From JACCTU01 sp963788055 (lineage in GTDB: Bacteria; Actinomycetota; Thermoleophilia; Gaiellales; Gaiellaceae), in NCBI GenBank assembly GCA_963788055.1, contig CAWBFA010000002.1:744001-808000 (forward strand): a stretch of DNA of 64,000 nt, given 5' to 3'. A program made the translations under genes and the position numbers. How positions within the stretch are numbered: position 1 is the first letter of the stretch; each line of letters starts with the position of its first letter. This document shows, in pieces, positions 26,056 to 37,219 of this stretch. The notes below the pieces were generated by a model. The model did not search any database and was not told the origin of the DNA. It was given only the letters and a program-made list of their open reading frames with translations.

Positions 26056-27713
26056 GCCGGCTCCAGCGTCCGTTCGACGATCCGCCCCGCTTCGAGCCGC
26101 ACGACCCGGTCAGCCGAAGCGGCGACGTAGGGCTCGTGCGCGATCACGAGGATCGTGCACGAGCCTCGGAGCGTCTCGAGTGCCGTCAGCACGACCTCGA
26201 CGCTCGACGGATCGAGATTCGCGGTCGGCTCGTCGAGGATCATCAGCTCGGCGTTGCGCAGGAACGCACGGGCGAGCGCGAGGCGTTGCAGCTGGCCGGC
26301 AGACAGCGGGCGCCCACCGTCGCCGACGACGGTGTCGTAGCCGTCCCGCAGCGAGAGGATGAAGTCGTCCGCGCCGACGAGCCCGGCCGCTGCGCGCACC
26401 CGGCCCGCGTCGGCCGCGGGAGCGCCGAGCCGGATGTTGTCGGCGACGGTGCCGCGAAAGAGGGTCGGACGCTGCGGAACCCAGGCCAGCCGCGCCCGCC
26501 ACCCGGCGAGCTCGCACGACCGGAGGTCGACCGCCCCGACTCGCACCACACCGCTGTGGGGCTCCGCGAGGCCGAGCAGCAGCGACGCAACGGTGCTCTT
26601 CCCGGCCCCGCTCGGGCCGACGAGCGCAACGGTCTCGCACGGGCGGAGCTCCAGATCGACCCCGTCGAGTACCGGCCCCCCGCGGTCCGGATACGAAAAC
26701 GAGACTCCGTCGAGCGCGACCGTGACGGCGCGAGGGCTCGGCGATTCGGTCGGTCCGGCTCCTTCGGCGACCGGAGCGTCGACGTCGTCGAGCAGCCGCT
26801 GCGCGACGGCGCGGCCGTCCGCGCTCGCGTGGTACTGCGACGCGAGGTTCCGCAGCGGCAGGTACAGCTCGGGAGCGAGCACGAGCACCATGAGCGCCGC
26901 CTCGAAGCCGACCGCACCGGCAGCGAGCCGCACGCCGACCGTCACGGCGATCAGCGCGATCCCGAGCGTCGCGGCGAGCTCGAGCACCGCGCCCGACAGA
27001 AACGCGACTCGCAGCGTTCCCATCGTCGCCCGGCGGTAGCGGTCCGTCACCTCGGCGATCCGCGCAGTCTGCGCCTGCCCGCGGTTGAAGGCACGAAGCG
27101 TCGGGAGTCCCCGTACCACGTCGAGGAAATGCGTCGCGAGCTGCGACAACGCCGCCCACCGCTCCCGCGCGCGCCGCTCCGTGTAGCGACCGATCAGCCA
27201 CATGAAGACGGGCACGAGCGGGAGCGTCAACAGCATGATCCCGGCCGAGAGCGGGTCGACGGCGGCGACGAGCACGAGCACCGCGAACGGGACGACGACC
27301 GCGAGCACGACCTGTGGCAGGTACCGCGCGAACGTCGCCTCCAGCGCGTCGACGCCGGTCACGGCGAGCGTCGCGACGTCGGCGCTCGCCGATGCGTCAC
27401 GCGCTCCGCGGAGCCGCCGCTCGACGACGTCGAGCCGGAGAGCTGCGAGCACGTCGGTCGCGGCACGCCTGCCGACGACCTCGAACCCCCACGCCGCTGC
27501 GGCCCGACCGACCGCCGCGACGCAGAACAGGGCGAGCGGTACGCCGACCTCGTCGAGCGAGGCACCGTCGAACGCACGTGCCGCGACCCGCGCGAGGAGC
27601 ACCGCCTGCGTAAGCACGAGCAGCGCCGCGGCGACGCCGAGCACCGCGTCCGCAGCGAGCATCAGGCGCACCGCGCGCGCTCGGCGGACCAGGCGCGGGT
27701 CGAGCAGCGGCAC
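26049..27713 (-). CDS. cydD: Thiol reductant ABC exporter subunit CydD
   Basis: About 554 residues from a GTG at 27713, 8 bp after the cydB stop. Membrane domain: LTLPLVPVFMWLIGRYTERR, typical of CydD. Nucleotide-binding domain: Walker A LVGPSGAGKST, Q-loop WVPQRPTLF, signature PLSAGQLQRLALARAFL (a slightly changed LSxGQ) and Walker B LMILDEPTANLD. No frameshift. It is the partner of CydC. The gene order cydA-cydB-cydD-cydC is standard in many actinobacteria. Confidence 0.93.
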   Translation of the reverse strand: MPLLDPRLVRRARAVRLMLAADAVLGVAAALLVLTQAVLLARVAARAFDGASLDEVGVPLALFCVAAVGRAAAAWGFEVVGRRAATDVLAALRLDVVERRLRGARDASASADVATLAVTGVDALEATFARYLPQVVLAVVVPFAVLVLVAAVDPLSAGIMLLTLPLVPVFMWLIGRYTERRARERWAALSQLATHFLDVVRGLPTLRAFNRGQAQTARIAEVTDRYRRATMGTLRVAFLSGAVLELAATLGIALIAVTVGVRLAAGAVGFEAALMVLVLAPELYLPLRNLASQYHASADGRAVAQRLLDDVDAPVAEGAGPTESPSPRAVTVALDGVSFSYPDRGGPVLDGVDLELRPCETVALVGPSGAGKSTVASLLLGLAEPHSGVVRVGAVDLRSCELAGWRARLAWVPQRPTLFRGTVADNIRLGAPAADAGRVRAAAGLVGADDFILSLRDGYDTVVGDGGRPLSAGQLQRLALARAFLRNAELMILDEPTANLDPSSVEVVLTALETLRGSCTILVIAHEPYVAASADRVVRLEAGRIVERTLEPAW

Positions 27714-27721
27714 GGCGGTCC

Positions 27722-28769
27722 CTAGGCGCCGGTCTTGCGCGCGACCAGGTCGACGGGGCCGGTCAGTTCCTCGCCGCCGATGCGACGCGCGGAGGACGTA
27801 GTACGTCCACCCCTGGTAGAGCAGAACGATCGGCGCGAGGATGAGCGCGACGACCGTCATCACACCGAGCGCGTAGTGCGACGACGCTGCGCTCGCGATC
27901 GTGAGGCTGTTCCCGAAGTCGGGCGAAGAAACGAGGACTCGGGGGTACAGACCGGTGAAGATCGTCGCCACGACGAGCAGCGTCGCGAGTGCAGACATCG
28001 CGAACGCCCAGCCGCTTCTCCTTCGAATGACGAGCAGCGCAGCGACGACGATCGCCAGGATCCCGAGCGCAGCTGGGACGACGGGCGGGAAGACGTCCTT
28101 GTCGTTGCGGTCGACCGCGACCACGACTGTCCACGCCAGCAGCGCCGCGACGACGACCCCGACCGGCAGCGCCAACCGGCGCGCCGTCGCAGCGGCACGC
28201 TCCTGAAGGCCGCCGCCCGTCCGGAGCGTCAGGAACGTCGCGCCGTGGAGCGCGAAGAGGAGCACGGTCGCGATCCCTGCGAAGACGGTATACGCGCTGA
28301 AGAGATCCCAGAAGTCGCCTGCGTAGTCGCCGCTCGAGCTCAGCGGCACCCCGTGCACGAGGTTCGCCAACGCGACGGCCCACACGAACGGCACCCCGAT
28401 GCTGCCGACGACGTTCGCGGTGAGCCAGATCCCGCGCCAGCGCGCGCTCTCGCTCTTCGTCCGCCACTCGAACGAGACCACCCGGACGATCAGGAGGACG
28501 AGCACGAGCAGCAGGGCGATGTAGAAGCCGGAGAACATCGTCGCGTACCACGCCGGAAACGCCGCGAACGTTGCGGCGGCCGCGACGACGAGCCAGACCT
28601 CGTTCCCGTCCCAGAACGGCCCGATCGTCTCGAGCATGGCTTCCCGCTCCTTCGCGTTCCGCGGCAGGAACGGAAGCAGGATGCCGACGCCGAAGTCGAA
28701 CCCCTCGAGCACGAAGTAGCCGCCCCAGAGCACCGCGATCAGGCAGAACCAGAAGATCTCGAGCGTCAT
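27722..28769 (-). CDS. cydB: Cytochrome bd ubiquinol/menaquinol oxidase subunit II (CydB), one frameshift
   Basis: About 348 residues; the ATG at 28769 shares one base with the cydA stop (TGATG). The CydB opening MTLEIFWFCLIAVLWGGYFV with the conserved LEGFDFGVG, then ETIGPFWDGNEVWLV and FPAWYATMFSGFYIA are clear family marks. About eight helices are seen. An indel near 27795 shifts the last 20 codons; the right frame ends GPVDLVARKTGA at TAG 27722-27724. It is the structural subunit that pairs with CydA in the membrane. Confidence 0.93.
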
Positions 28770-30168
28770 CAGTACGTCACCGCCGGAGCAGGCAGCTCCT
28801 GCTGAGGCGCCCCGAGCTCCATCGACGGGCTCGCATAGCGTCGCATCAGCACGAAGTCGGCGACGGCGAGCGCGCCGTAGAGGCACGCGAAGACTCCGAG
28901 ACTGACGCCGAGCATCGCCGTGCTGACGTTCGGCGACGCGGCGTCCGAGGTCCGGAGCAGCCCCTGCACGATCCACGGCTGCCGGCCGACCTCGGTCAGC
29001 ACCCAGCCGGCGAGCGCGGCGAGGAACGGGAAGGCGATCGTCACCACCGCGGTCCACAGGAACCACCGCGTCCGCTGGAGCCGGCCGCCGCCAGTACAGG
29101 AGCGCGCCGAGCGCCGCGACCGCGAAGACGAGCGTGCCCAGGTACGCCATGATCCGCATGCCCCAGTAGGTCGTTCGGACGTGCGGGATGTAGTTCCCGC
29201 GCCCGTACTGCGCAGCCTCCTGCTTCTGGAGCTCGTTCATCCCCTCGACCTTGCCCTTGAACGAGCCGGTCGCGAGGAACGAGAGCAGGCGCGGCACCTC
29301 GATCGAGAACGACGGCGTCTGGTCGCTCGTCGTGAATCCGCCGATCTGGAACAGCGAGAAGGACGCGGGCTGCTCGGTGTCCCAGAGCGCTTCGCTCGCC
29401 GCGATCTTCATCGGCTGCAGCTGCGTCGTGACGATGCCGAAGTTGCTGCCGAACCAGAGGTTGAACGCCGACACCGGGACCAGCGACGATCAGCGCGAGC
29501 TTCGCCGCCCGCAGGAACAGCGCGGTGTCGCGGCCGCGCGCGATGTGCCAGCAGGCGATGCCGAAGACGAGCATCGAGGCTGTCGTCAGCCCGACCAGCA
29601 TCGTGTGGCCGAACGCCCAGAGCGCGAACTTGCTCGTCAGCAGCGACCACACGCCCGTCAGCTGCGCCTTGCCGTCGGAGACCTCGTACGCGACCGGGTG
29701 CTGCATCCACGAGTTCGCGACGAGGATGAAGTAGGCCGAGAGCCACGTCCCGAGCGCCACGATCCAGATCGTCGCGAGATGCACGCGCGGCGGGAGCCGG
29801 TTCCAGCCGAAGATCCAGAGACCCAGGAAGGTCGCCTCGAGGAAGAACGCGGCGAGCCCTTCGATCGCGAGTGGCGCGCCGAAGACGTCTCCGACGTACT
29901 TCGAGTAGACCGACCAGTTCATCCCGAACTGGAACTCCTGCACGAGACCCGTCGCGACGCCGATCGCGAAGTTGATCAGCAGCAGCGTCCCGAAGAACCG
30001 GGTCAGCTTCAGCCACGCCTCGTCGCCGCTGCGGTGCCAGAGCGTCTGCATGACCGCGACGAGCGGTGCGAGCCCGAGCGTCAGCGGAACGAAGAGGAAG
30101 TGGTAGAGCGAGGTCGTCGCGAACTGGATGCGGGCGAGATCGACAGACGTGATCGCGAGCGCGCTCAC
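28769..30168 (-). CDS. cydA: Cytochrome bd oxidase subunit I (CydA), two frameshifts
   Basis: About 466 residues with indels near 29485 and 29090. It starts with GTG at 30168. N-terminal LYHFLFVPLTLGLAPLVAVM carries the heme b595/d-region His. EFQFGMNWSVYSKYVGDVFG and LAFFLEATFLGLW-like sequence follow (here GLAAFFLEATFLGLW with the conserved Glu). AFGHTMLVGLTTAS holds the heme b558 His. The quinol loop has QPMKIAASEALW with the Lys/Glu pair, and GRQPWIVQGLLRTSDAASP is conserved. It oxidises quinol and reduces O2 at high affinity. It is downstream of ndh in one operon. Confidence 0.93.
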
Positions 30169-30174
30169 GCCGCC

Positions 30175-31497
30175 TCAGACGCGGATTTGCTCGCGTGCCT
30201 CGCTCTTCCACTCGATGCGAGGGGTGTCGATCGTGGCAGGGTCGAGGAGCGCTGCCGATCGATGGTGCGGCCGCAAGTAGAAGTCGTCGGCCCAGGCGAG
30301 GAACGCGTTCAGCTCGGCTCCCGCGTTCGCGAGGAGCTGCGCGTGCACACCGAGCCACGCGGCGAACGCGAGCCTGCCATGCAGTTCGTGGCGGTGCTCG
30401 CCGACCTCGGCGACGGCGGCCTTGCGGCCGATCATCGCCATGATCCCCTTGTCGTGGTAGTGGAAGGACTGACGGCCCTTCCCAGCCATGTCGGCCAGGA
30501 TGTTCCGCGCCGCCCAATCGCCCGACTGCTGCGCAACGCTGCCGAGCTGAGGGAGCCCCTGCTCGTCGCCCGTAGGAATGTTCGCGAAGTCGCCGAGCGC
30601 GTAGACGCCGGGGAATCCCTCGACGGTCAGATCAGGCTGCACGTCGATTCGTCCTCCGCGCCCCTGGGTCAGCCCGAGCCGGCCGCCGACCGGAGCGGCC
30701 ATCAGCCCCCCGCCCCAGACCGTGAGGTGGGTCTTGATCGTCGTCCCGTCGCTCAACTTGACGTGGTCCGCCGCGATCTCCTTCGCCGAGATACCCAGCC
30801 TCAGCTCGACACCGCGCCGCTGAAGCTGCTTCGCCGCATAGGCGTGCGCGTCCTCGGAGAACGGCGCGAGCACGGCATGACCGAGGTCGACGAGGACGAC
30901 CCGCGCGCCGCCGACGGCGAGGTTGTCGTACATGTGCGGCATGACGTCGTGGGCGAGCTCCGCAAGCGCGCCTGCGGACTCGACGCCTGTTGCCCCGCCG
31001 CCGATCACCACGAAGTTCAGCGCGCCTTCGTCGACGAGATCGCGGTTTGCGCTCGCGTCGCGGAACAGCTGCAGGACTCGTGAGCGCAGCCGCTCCGCGT
31101 CGTCGAGCGAGTAGAGCGGGAACGAGAACTCGTCCGCCCCTGGTGTGTGGAAGAAGTTCGGCTGAGACCCGGCCGCGAGCACGACCACGTCACCCGCGAG
31201 CTCGTCGCCGTCGTCGAGCGTCACCGTGCGCGACTTCGCGTCGACCGACACCGCCTCGGCCTTGCGCACGTCGACGCTGTCGTTCTCGGCAAAGATGTCG
31301 TCGAGCTCGAACGCGATGTCTCGCGGCGTGAGTTCGGCGGTCGCCACCTGGTAGAGAAGGGGCTGGAACTGGTGGTAGCTGTTCCTGTCGAGCAGCGTGA
31401 CGTGGACGTCAGGCCCGCCGGCAAGCCGCTTCGCGCAGGCGACTCCCGCGAAGCCTCCGCCGACGATGACGACCTCGGTGGTCCCGTTCTTGCTCAT
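30175..31497 (-). CDS. ndh: Type II NADH:quinone oxidoreductase (NDH-2)
   Basis: 440 residues, intact, ATG start. Two Rossmann folds are visible: VVIVGGGFAGVACAKRL for FAD at the N terminus and FVVIGGGATGVESAGALAEL for NADH. The quinone-site pattern QLGSVAQQSGDWAARNI and the Asp-containing VYALGDFANIP are typical. The C terminus is amphipathic for membrane attachment. It passes electrons from NADH to quinone without proton pumping. It is placed 6 bp upstream of cydA, which builds a complete NADH to O2 chain. An operator lies 43 bp upstream of the start. Confidence 0.93.
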   Translation of the reverse strand: MSKNGTTEVVIVGGGFAGVACAKRLAGGPDVHVTLLDRNSYHQFQPLLYQVATAELTPRDIAFELDDIFAENDSVDVRKAEAVSVDAKSRTVTLDDGDELAGDVVVLAAGSQPNFFHTPGADEFSFPLYSLDDAERLRSRVLQLFRDASANRDLVDEGALNFVVIGGGATGVESAGALAELAHDVMPHMYDNLAVGGARVVLVDLGHAVLAPFSEDAHAYAAKQLQRRGVELRLGISAKEIAADHVKLSDGTTIKTHLTVWGGGLMAAPVGGRLGLTQGRGGRIDVQPDLTVEGFPGVYALGDFANIPTGDEQGLPQLGSVAQQSGDWAARNILADMAGKGRQSFHYHDKGIMAMIGRKAAVAEVGEHRHELHGRLAFAAWLGVHAQLLANAGAELNAFLAWADDFYLRPHHRSAALLDPATIDTPRIEWKSEAREQIRV

Positions 31498-31540
31498 CGC
31501 AACGCGAACATCAACGTATGCATCACGCGGTTCGGGGGCA

Positions 31541-31557
31541 TCACCCCGAGGGGATGA
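31541..31557. promoter_or_regulatory. 17-bp palindromic operator, copy 11 (one mismatch, contains a stop codon)
   Basis: TCACCCCGAGGGGATGA, one mismatch (GGATGA). It is 43 bp upstream of the ndh start. The TCA at its left edge is the complement of the TGA stop of the aldose epimerase gene. Confidence 0.7.
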
Positions 31558-32468
31558 TCGGCGCCGACGAGATGCCCCAGGCGCTCGTAACGGAGCTGCC
31601 GGGCTCCAACCTGATCACGCGCTCGCCGCTTCGGAAGGCGTTCGGCGGGCAGGTCATCGGCTCGACCGCAAGGCTGCGGCGGTTGACGTCGGGCAGCGGG
31701 TCACCCGTGAAGAGCATGAGGTAGGGGTACGTCTCGTCGACCCAGACGGTGAGCCCCGAGCGCCCGCTCGGGATGGAGGAGCTCCACGCGGGCAAGCCCG
31801 TCGTCGCCGCGCTCGAGATCGGTGAACGCGTTGTCGATCTTCGTCGCGCCGATCGGCTTCGCGCGGCGGAAGTCGAGCTCCGTTCCGTCGACCGGTGCCA
31901 CCCCGGTGGGGATCCCGCGCTCGTCGGCGTGCAGCACCGTCCGCGCCGGCACGCGCAGCAGCACCGGATCGACGACTGGAGTTCCGAGCGTCAGGTAGGG
32001 ATGCGCGCCGCTTCCGTACGGGACACGCCGAGGCGCCGACGTTCGTCGCCGTCGTCCGCACCGCGAGCCCTTCGGCCGAGAGCACGTACTCGACGCTCAC
32101 TTCGAGCGAGAACGGGTAGCCCGGCTGCGTGTGGAGCACGTGCTCCATCACGACTCGGTGCGGCTCCTGCTCGCCGACGCGCCACGCAGCCCAGCGCACG
32201 AGGCCATGGATCGCGTTCCCGTTCTCGGGCTCGGTGAGCGCGAGCTGGTGGCGCCTGCCTTCGAACTCGTAGCTGCCGTCCTGCAGGCGGTTCGGCCACG
32301 GGATCAGCACCTGCCCCCGGCCGGATCTGCACATCTCGTCAGGGCGTACCCGTCGAGCAGCGCGCGTCCGCCGCGCTCGTACTCGCGAAGCCCGCCGCCG
32401 ACCTCGACGACGACCGCGCGCTGGTCTCCCAGCCTGAGCTCGACCTGCTCGCCCGACGGAGCGATCAT
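31541..32468 (-). CDS. Aldose 1-epimerase family protein, three frameshifts
   Basis: About 305 residues across indels near 32335, 32020 and 31785. It starts MIAPSGEQVELRLGDQRAVV at 32468. Mutarotase features: GRGQVLIPWPNRLQDGSYEF, the catalytic-type NAIHGLVRW with the His, HTQPGYPFSLEVSVEY, and near the end DETYPYLMLFTGD and PMTCPPNAF, the last containing the conserved PMT-PPN pattern. It interconverts alpha and beta forms of an aldose such as glucose. It is the last gene of the zwf-GH15-GMC-MFS operon, in keeping with glucose handling. Its ATG overlaps the probable MFS stop. The TGA is inside an operator. Confidence 0.82.
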
Positions 32469-33732
32469 CGACGCTCGCGATCCTCTTCCGGCACCGGGTG
32501 GAGGGAAGCCGGGCTCGGGCCGCCGACGGGCGACGACGAACGACCACGCCCCCATCGCTGCGGCTATGCCCGCCCCGAACGCGTAGATGGTGGGCAGCTC
32601 GACGCCGCTGTCCAGAAGCGGGCCGACGCCGAAGGCCGCGAGTCCGAAGCCGAGCTGGTAGAAGGCGATCACGCCTCCCGCGACCGCGGCCGAGACGGAG
32701 GCGAGTTCCTCCTGGCCGAGGCTGAGCGTGAGCGGCAGAAGTGCCGAGCACCCCAGCCCGGCAAGGCCGAACGCGAGCACGCCGAGAGAAGGTTCGTCCT
32801 CAGGGAGCAGGGCGATGATCACGAACGCGCCCGCGAGCAGGAACGGGAGGAAGTGGTACGTCACGCGCGCCGGTAGCCAACGCTGGATGGCAGCGAAGAG
32901 CACCCGTCCCAGCGTCACCATGGCCCAGAACGACGTGAGAGCGAGGGCGGCGAGCGTCGTCGAGGCGCCGAGCTCGCTCGTCAGGTCGAGCTGCGCCCAG
33001 TTGCCGTTGAGGGTCTCGCAGACGCCGTAGAGGACCGCAAACCCTGCGTAGACCCAGTACCGCCCCGGAAGCGGCACCCTGGCCGGCCCTGCGCTGCGGG
33101 GGCGCGTCTGAGACTCGCAGCGGTAGGCGCAGGCTCACGACGAGCAGCGCGAGCAGCATGGCCGCCGACGTCACCGGCAGCCCCCACCAGAAGCCGAGGC
33201 CGACGAAGATGGCGACGAACACCGGCGCCAGGACGGTGCCGAGTCCCAGCAAGGCGTTGAGGACCAGGATCGCGCGGTTGACTCCGGTGGGGTGGAACGC
33301 GGCCGCAAGCATGTTCAGGGCGGGCACGGTGAGGCCGAAGCCGACTCCCAGGAACGCGGTGGCCAGAAGCAGGAGCCCGTAGGCGACCCCTTGGTCGGCC
33401 GTGAAGAACTGGCTGGCGATGAGCAGGGCCATCGAGAGCAGGCCGGCCGCAAGCCCGGCGAGGTAGACACGCTTCGTCCCGAAGCGGCCGCCGAGGCCGG
33501 CACCGAGCAGCGAGGCGGCGATCGCGGTGACTACTTGCGGGAGGAACAGGCCCGCGTACTGCGTGCTCGACAGGTCGTACTCCGAGGGATCGGTGAAGAC
33601 CGTGCTCGCGGCCGGAAAGGTGACCAGCACGATGCCTTGCACGAGACCTGCCCCGTAGACGGCAGTCGTCTCGGCCCTGCTTGCCATCTGTCCTTCGCCC
33701 CGTGGCGTCCCCGCCGCGGCGCCCGCGCTCAT
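32465..33732 (-). CDS. MFS transporter, two frameshifts
   Basis: About 420 residues across indels near 33100 and 32495. ATG at 33732 overlaps the GMC stop by 4 bp. Twelve helices are expected; recognisable parts are AVYGAGLVQGIVLVTFPAAS (helix 1), GGRFGTKRVYLAGLAAGLLS (motif A variant), and in the second half YWVYAGFAVLYGVCETLNGN and LTSFWAMVTLGRVLFAAI. It is similar to sugar-type or FucP-like MFS proteins. Given its operon, a sugar or polyol is a plausible substrate. After the second indel the frame most likely ends EEDRERR-TGA, overlapping the epimerase ATG. Confidence 0.75.
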
Positions 33733-35323
33733 GCCACGTTTGCTCCTTGAGCCGATGCCGCGACTGCCTTCTCCGCTCCGAGCCGCTCCAGCACGTGGTC
33801 GCCGACGCGGAGGGCGTTCGCCATCGCGGTCAGCGCCGGGTTGACCGCGCCGATGCTCGGGAAGAAGCTCGTGTCGACGACGTAGAGGTTGTCGACCTCG
33901 TGCGTCCGGCAGTCCCGGTTCAGCACCGACGTCGCCGGGTCGTCGCCGAACCTGCACGTCCCGGCCTGGTGAGCGCAGCCGGCCACCGGAATGTCGTTCT
34001 TCATGTACGCGAACCGATGGATGAGGTGGTTCGCGTTCAGGTCCAGCGGGCCGAGCATCGACTTGAGCTTCTCGTAGAGCCGCTTCTTCGGCTCCTCGTT
34101 GTTCGGCGTGTACGCGAGCGTGACGTTGCCGTCGCGGTCGACCGAGACGCGGTTGTCGGGCATCGGCAGGTCCTCGGTCGAGAGCCAGAAGTCGATCGCG
34201 TGGCGGGCGACCCGGTCGAGCGTCCACTCGGGCGCGAGCTTTGTCTCCCCCGGCTTCTCCCCGCGGAACATCTGCGCTTGCGACTTGCCGATCATCTGGA
34301 TGCTCCCGAGCGGAAAGTCGAAGTCGTCGCTGCCGAGATAGAAGTCGTTGAGGCCGAGCGTCTTCTGGTAGCGCGTCTGGTTCTCCTCGCGCGAGAGCGC
34401 GAGCACCGCCTGGCTCGCGTGGAACATGTAGTTCCGGCCGAGCTGGTCGGAGCCGTTCGCGAGCCCGTTCGGGTGCTTGTCGGTCGCCGAGCGGAGGAGG
34501 AGCTTCGCCGAGTTCGCGGCGCCGCACGAGACGACGACGACGTCCGCGGACACGGTCTCTTCACCGCCGTCGTGCTCAATCACGACCTCGGTCACCTCGG
34601 TGCCCGCCGGGTTCGTCCGGAGCAGGACGACCTCCGCGCCGGTGACGAGCGTGACGTTTTCGTGCTCGAGCGCCGGGCGCACGCCGTGCATCTCCGCGTC
34701 GGACTTCGCGTGGACAAGGCACGGGTAGCCGTCGCACTCCGCGCAGCGGATGCACGTGCTGTTCGGCGTGTCCTGCTCGTCCAGCATGATCCCGCAGGGC
34801 GCGTGGAACGGCTGGTAGCCTGCCGCCGCGAGGTCGTCCGAGAGCTGCTGGATTCGCGGCTCGTGCGAGACGGCCGGGTATGGGTACGGCGCGCTCGCCC
34901 TCGGCTCGGTCGGATCCTCCCCCGCGCGCCGTGCACCTGGTACAGCTGCTCGGCCACGGTGTAGTACGGCTCGAGCTCGTCGTACGAGATCGGCCACGCG
35001 GGCGAGACCCCGTCGTGGTGCTGCAGCTCGCCGAAGTCCTCCTCGCGGAGCCGATAGAGAGCTGCGCCGTAGAGCTTCGTCGCTCCTCCGACGAAGTAGT
35101 GCACCTGCGGCTGGAACGGCTTCCCTTTGCCGTCGTACCACGTGTCGGGCGAGACGTAGCGGTTTTCGACGAACACATCCCGCGTGAGCCAGTTCTGCAG
35201 CTCGCGCGGAAGCCAGTCCCCGCGCTCGAGCAGGAGGATGCGCTTGCCCGAAGGTGCGAGATGTCGTGCGAGCGTGCCTCCACCCGCCCCCGTTCCGATG
35301 ATGACGACGTCGTACGAGTTCAT
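33729..35323 (-). CDS. GMC-family FAD oxidoreductase, one frameshift
   Basis: About 530 residues across an indel near 34930. ATG at 35323 has AAGGAG 7 bp upstream. FAD-binding: YDVVIIGTGAGGGTLARHLA; then FVGGATKLYGAALYRLREED typical of GMC. A cysteine-rich segment CIRCAECDGYPCLVHAK is as in glucose/gluconate-type GMC proteins that carry extra cysteines. The C-terminal active-site region has GCAHQAGTCRFG and VDTSFFPSIGAVNPALT with the His/Asn pair. It oxidises an alcohol or sugar; exact substrate not known. The upstream GH15 frame runs into it without a stop. Confidence 0.85.
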
Positions 35324-37219
35324 CGAGATCTCCTTCAGCCTCTCGGCCACGATGATCCGCGCTGCCGCCTCGATCAGCGCGAGGTGTGAGAACGCCTGCG
35401 GGAAGTTGCCGAGGTGCCGCCCGGTGTCCGCATCGAACTCCTCGGCGTAGAGCCCGAGCGGAGAGGCGATCCGCAGCAGCCGCTCCATCAGGTCGCGTGC
35501 GCGCTGGATCTCGCCGACGATCGCGAACGCGGACACGAGCCAGTAGGAACAGATGAGGAACGTGCCTTCCTTGCCCGACAGGCCGTCATCGGTCTCGCCG
35601 GTTCTGTAGCGGAGGACGAAGCCGCCCTCCGTCAGCTCGTCGGCGATCGTCAGCACGGTCGCGTGCATGCGCTCGTCGTCGCCGGGAAGGAACCCGAAGA
35701 TGGCGGCGAGCAACGTCGAGGCGTCCAGGGCATCTCCCTCGTAGTGCTGACGCAGCACGCCGCGACCGTCGACCCCGTGCGCGAGGACGTCCGAGTGGAT
35801 CGCCTCGGCGGTCTCCCGCCACTCCGCCTGCAGCTCGGGGTCGCCGCGGATCTCTGCCAGCTTCGCGGCACGGTCGAGGGCTACCCAGCACATGAGCTTC
35901 GACGAGACGTAGTGCTTCGGCTCTCCCCGCGCCTCCCAGATCCCCTGGTCTGGTGTTTGCCAGACGCGGGTCGCGCACTCCGCCTGGGCGCGGACGATCG
36001 GCCAGAGCCGCCTCGGCAGCCGCCCGCTCTTCGTCGTGTGGAGCAGAATCGAGTCGAGCACGGCCCCGAAGACGTCGTTCTGGCGCTGGTCGAACGCACC
36101 GTTGCCGATGCGGACCGGCTTCGCGCCCGCATAGCCGGTGAGATCGTCTCGCGTCGTCTCCGTCAAGTCGCGGCGGCCGTCGATCCCGTACATGATCTGC
36201 AGCGCTCCGTCCTCGTTCGGCGCGAGGTCGCCGACGAACTGCATGAACTCGTCGGCCTCCCAGTCGAGGAGCAGGTAGTGGAGCGCCTGCAGGGTGAACG
36301 TCGTGTCCCGCATCCACGTGTAGCGGTAGTCCCAGTTGCGCTCGCCGCCCGGGGTCTCGGGGAGCGACGTCGTCAGCGCGGCAACCGTGGCTCCGGTCGG
36401 CATGTAGGTCAGCCCCTTGATCGCGAGCGCAGAGCGCTGAAGCGGATCGCGAAAGCGATGGTCGGGGATGCGAGCGCGGCCGAGCCAGCTCCGCCAGAAG
36501 CGCACCGTGGCGGCGATTCGCGCTTCGGCTTCGTCGGCGTCTTGCGGCGTCACGAGCTCTTCCGCCCACGACAGGGCGCAGTACGCCCGGTCGCCCGCTT
36601 CCAGCACGTGCCGCGCCCGCACGCGGTCGTCCTCGATTCCCAGTGCGAGGTCGGAGCGGAGGCGCATGGTCTGCGCCGGCGCCGTTCGCGTCCGCCGCGT
36701 GACGGTCGCTGCCGACCAGCGTCCACGTCGCCGCCGTGCGTCCGTAGTCGAACACGGGCTCTGCGACGAGCTCGACCTCCACGCGACCCTCGATGCACTC
36801 GACGGTTCGCACGAGCATGTGGTCGGCGTCGTCGTCGGCCGGCGGACGGGTGTGCGGCGTGATCCCGTCCTCGTGATCCACGGGCCCATCGTCAGCGCGT
36901 CCTTGACGACGACCCAGCCTGTCGGCGTCTTCCAGGTCGTCCTGAGCACGTTCGTGCCGGGCTCGTAGACCCGTGCGGTCGGATGGCTGATCCCGAACGG
37001 CCCGAACCGGAAGAAGCCCGCCTCACGGTCGAGCAGGCTGCCGAAGACACTCGGCGAGTCGAAGCTCGGGATGCAGAGCCAGTCGATCGCTCCGTCGGGC
37101 GCGACGAGCGCGCCCGTGTGGCAGTTCGACAGGAAGGCGTAGTCGGCGATCGGCGTGAACGGCGACGGGGCGGCCGCGCTCTGCGGCTGATCGGCGGACT
37201 TCGACTCGACTGTCGTCAT
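35324..37219 (-). CDS. Glycoside hydrolase family 15 (glucoamylase/trehalase-like), two frameshifts, no stop before GMC gene
   Basis: About 630 residues across indels near 36890 and 36680. ATG at 37219 overlaps the zwf stop (ATGA). GH15 features: the N-terminal beta domain opening PIADYAFLSNCHTGALVAPD with GAIDWLCIPSFDSPSVFG; the (alpha/alpha)6 barrel with ERNWDYRYTWMRDTTFTLQA, GNGAFDQRQNDVFG, DQGIWEARGEPKHYVSSKLM (catalytic Glu region) and EGTFLICSYWLVSAF (second Glu). Bacterial members hydrolyse trehalose, maltose or dextrins to glucose. The frame continues in phase through IIVAERLKEIS into the GMC ATG, so either a stop was lost by error or a fusion protein can form. Confidence 0.85.
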
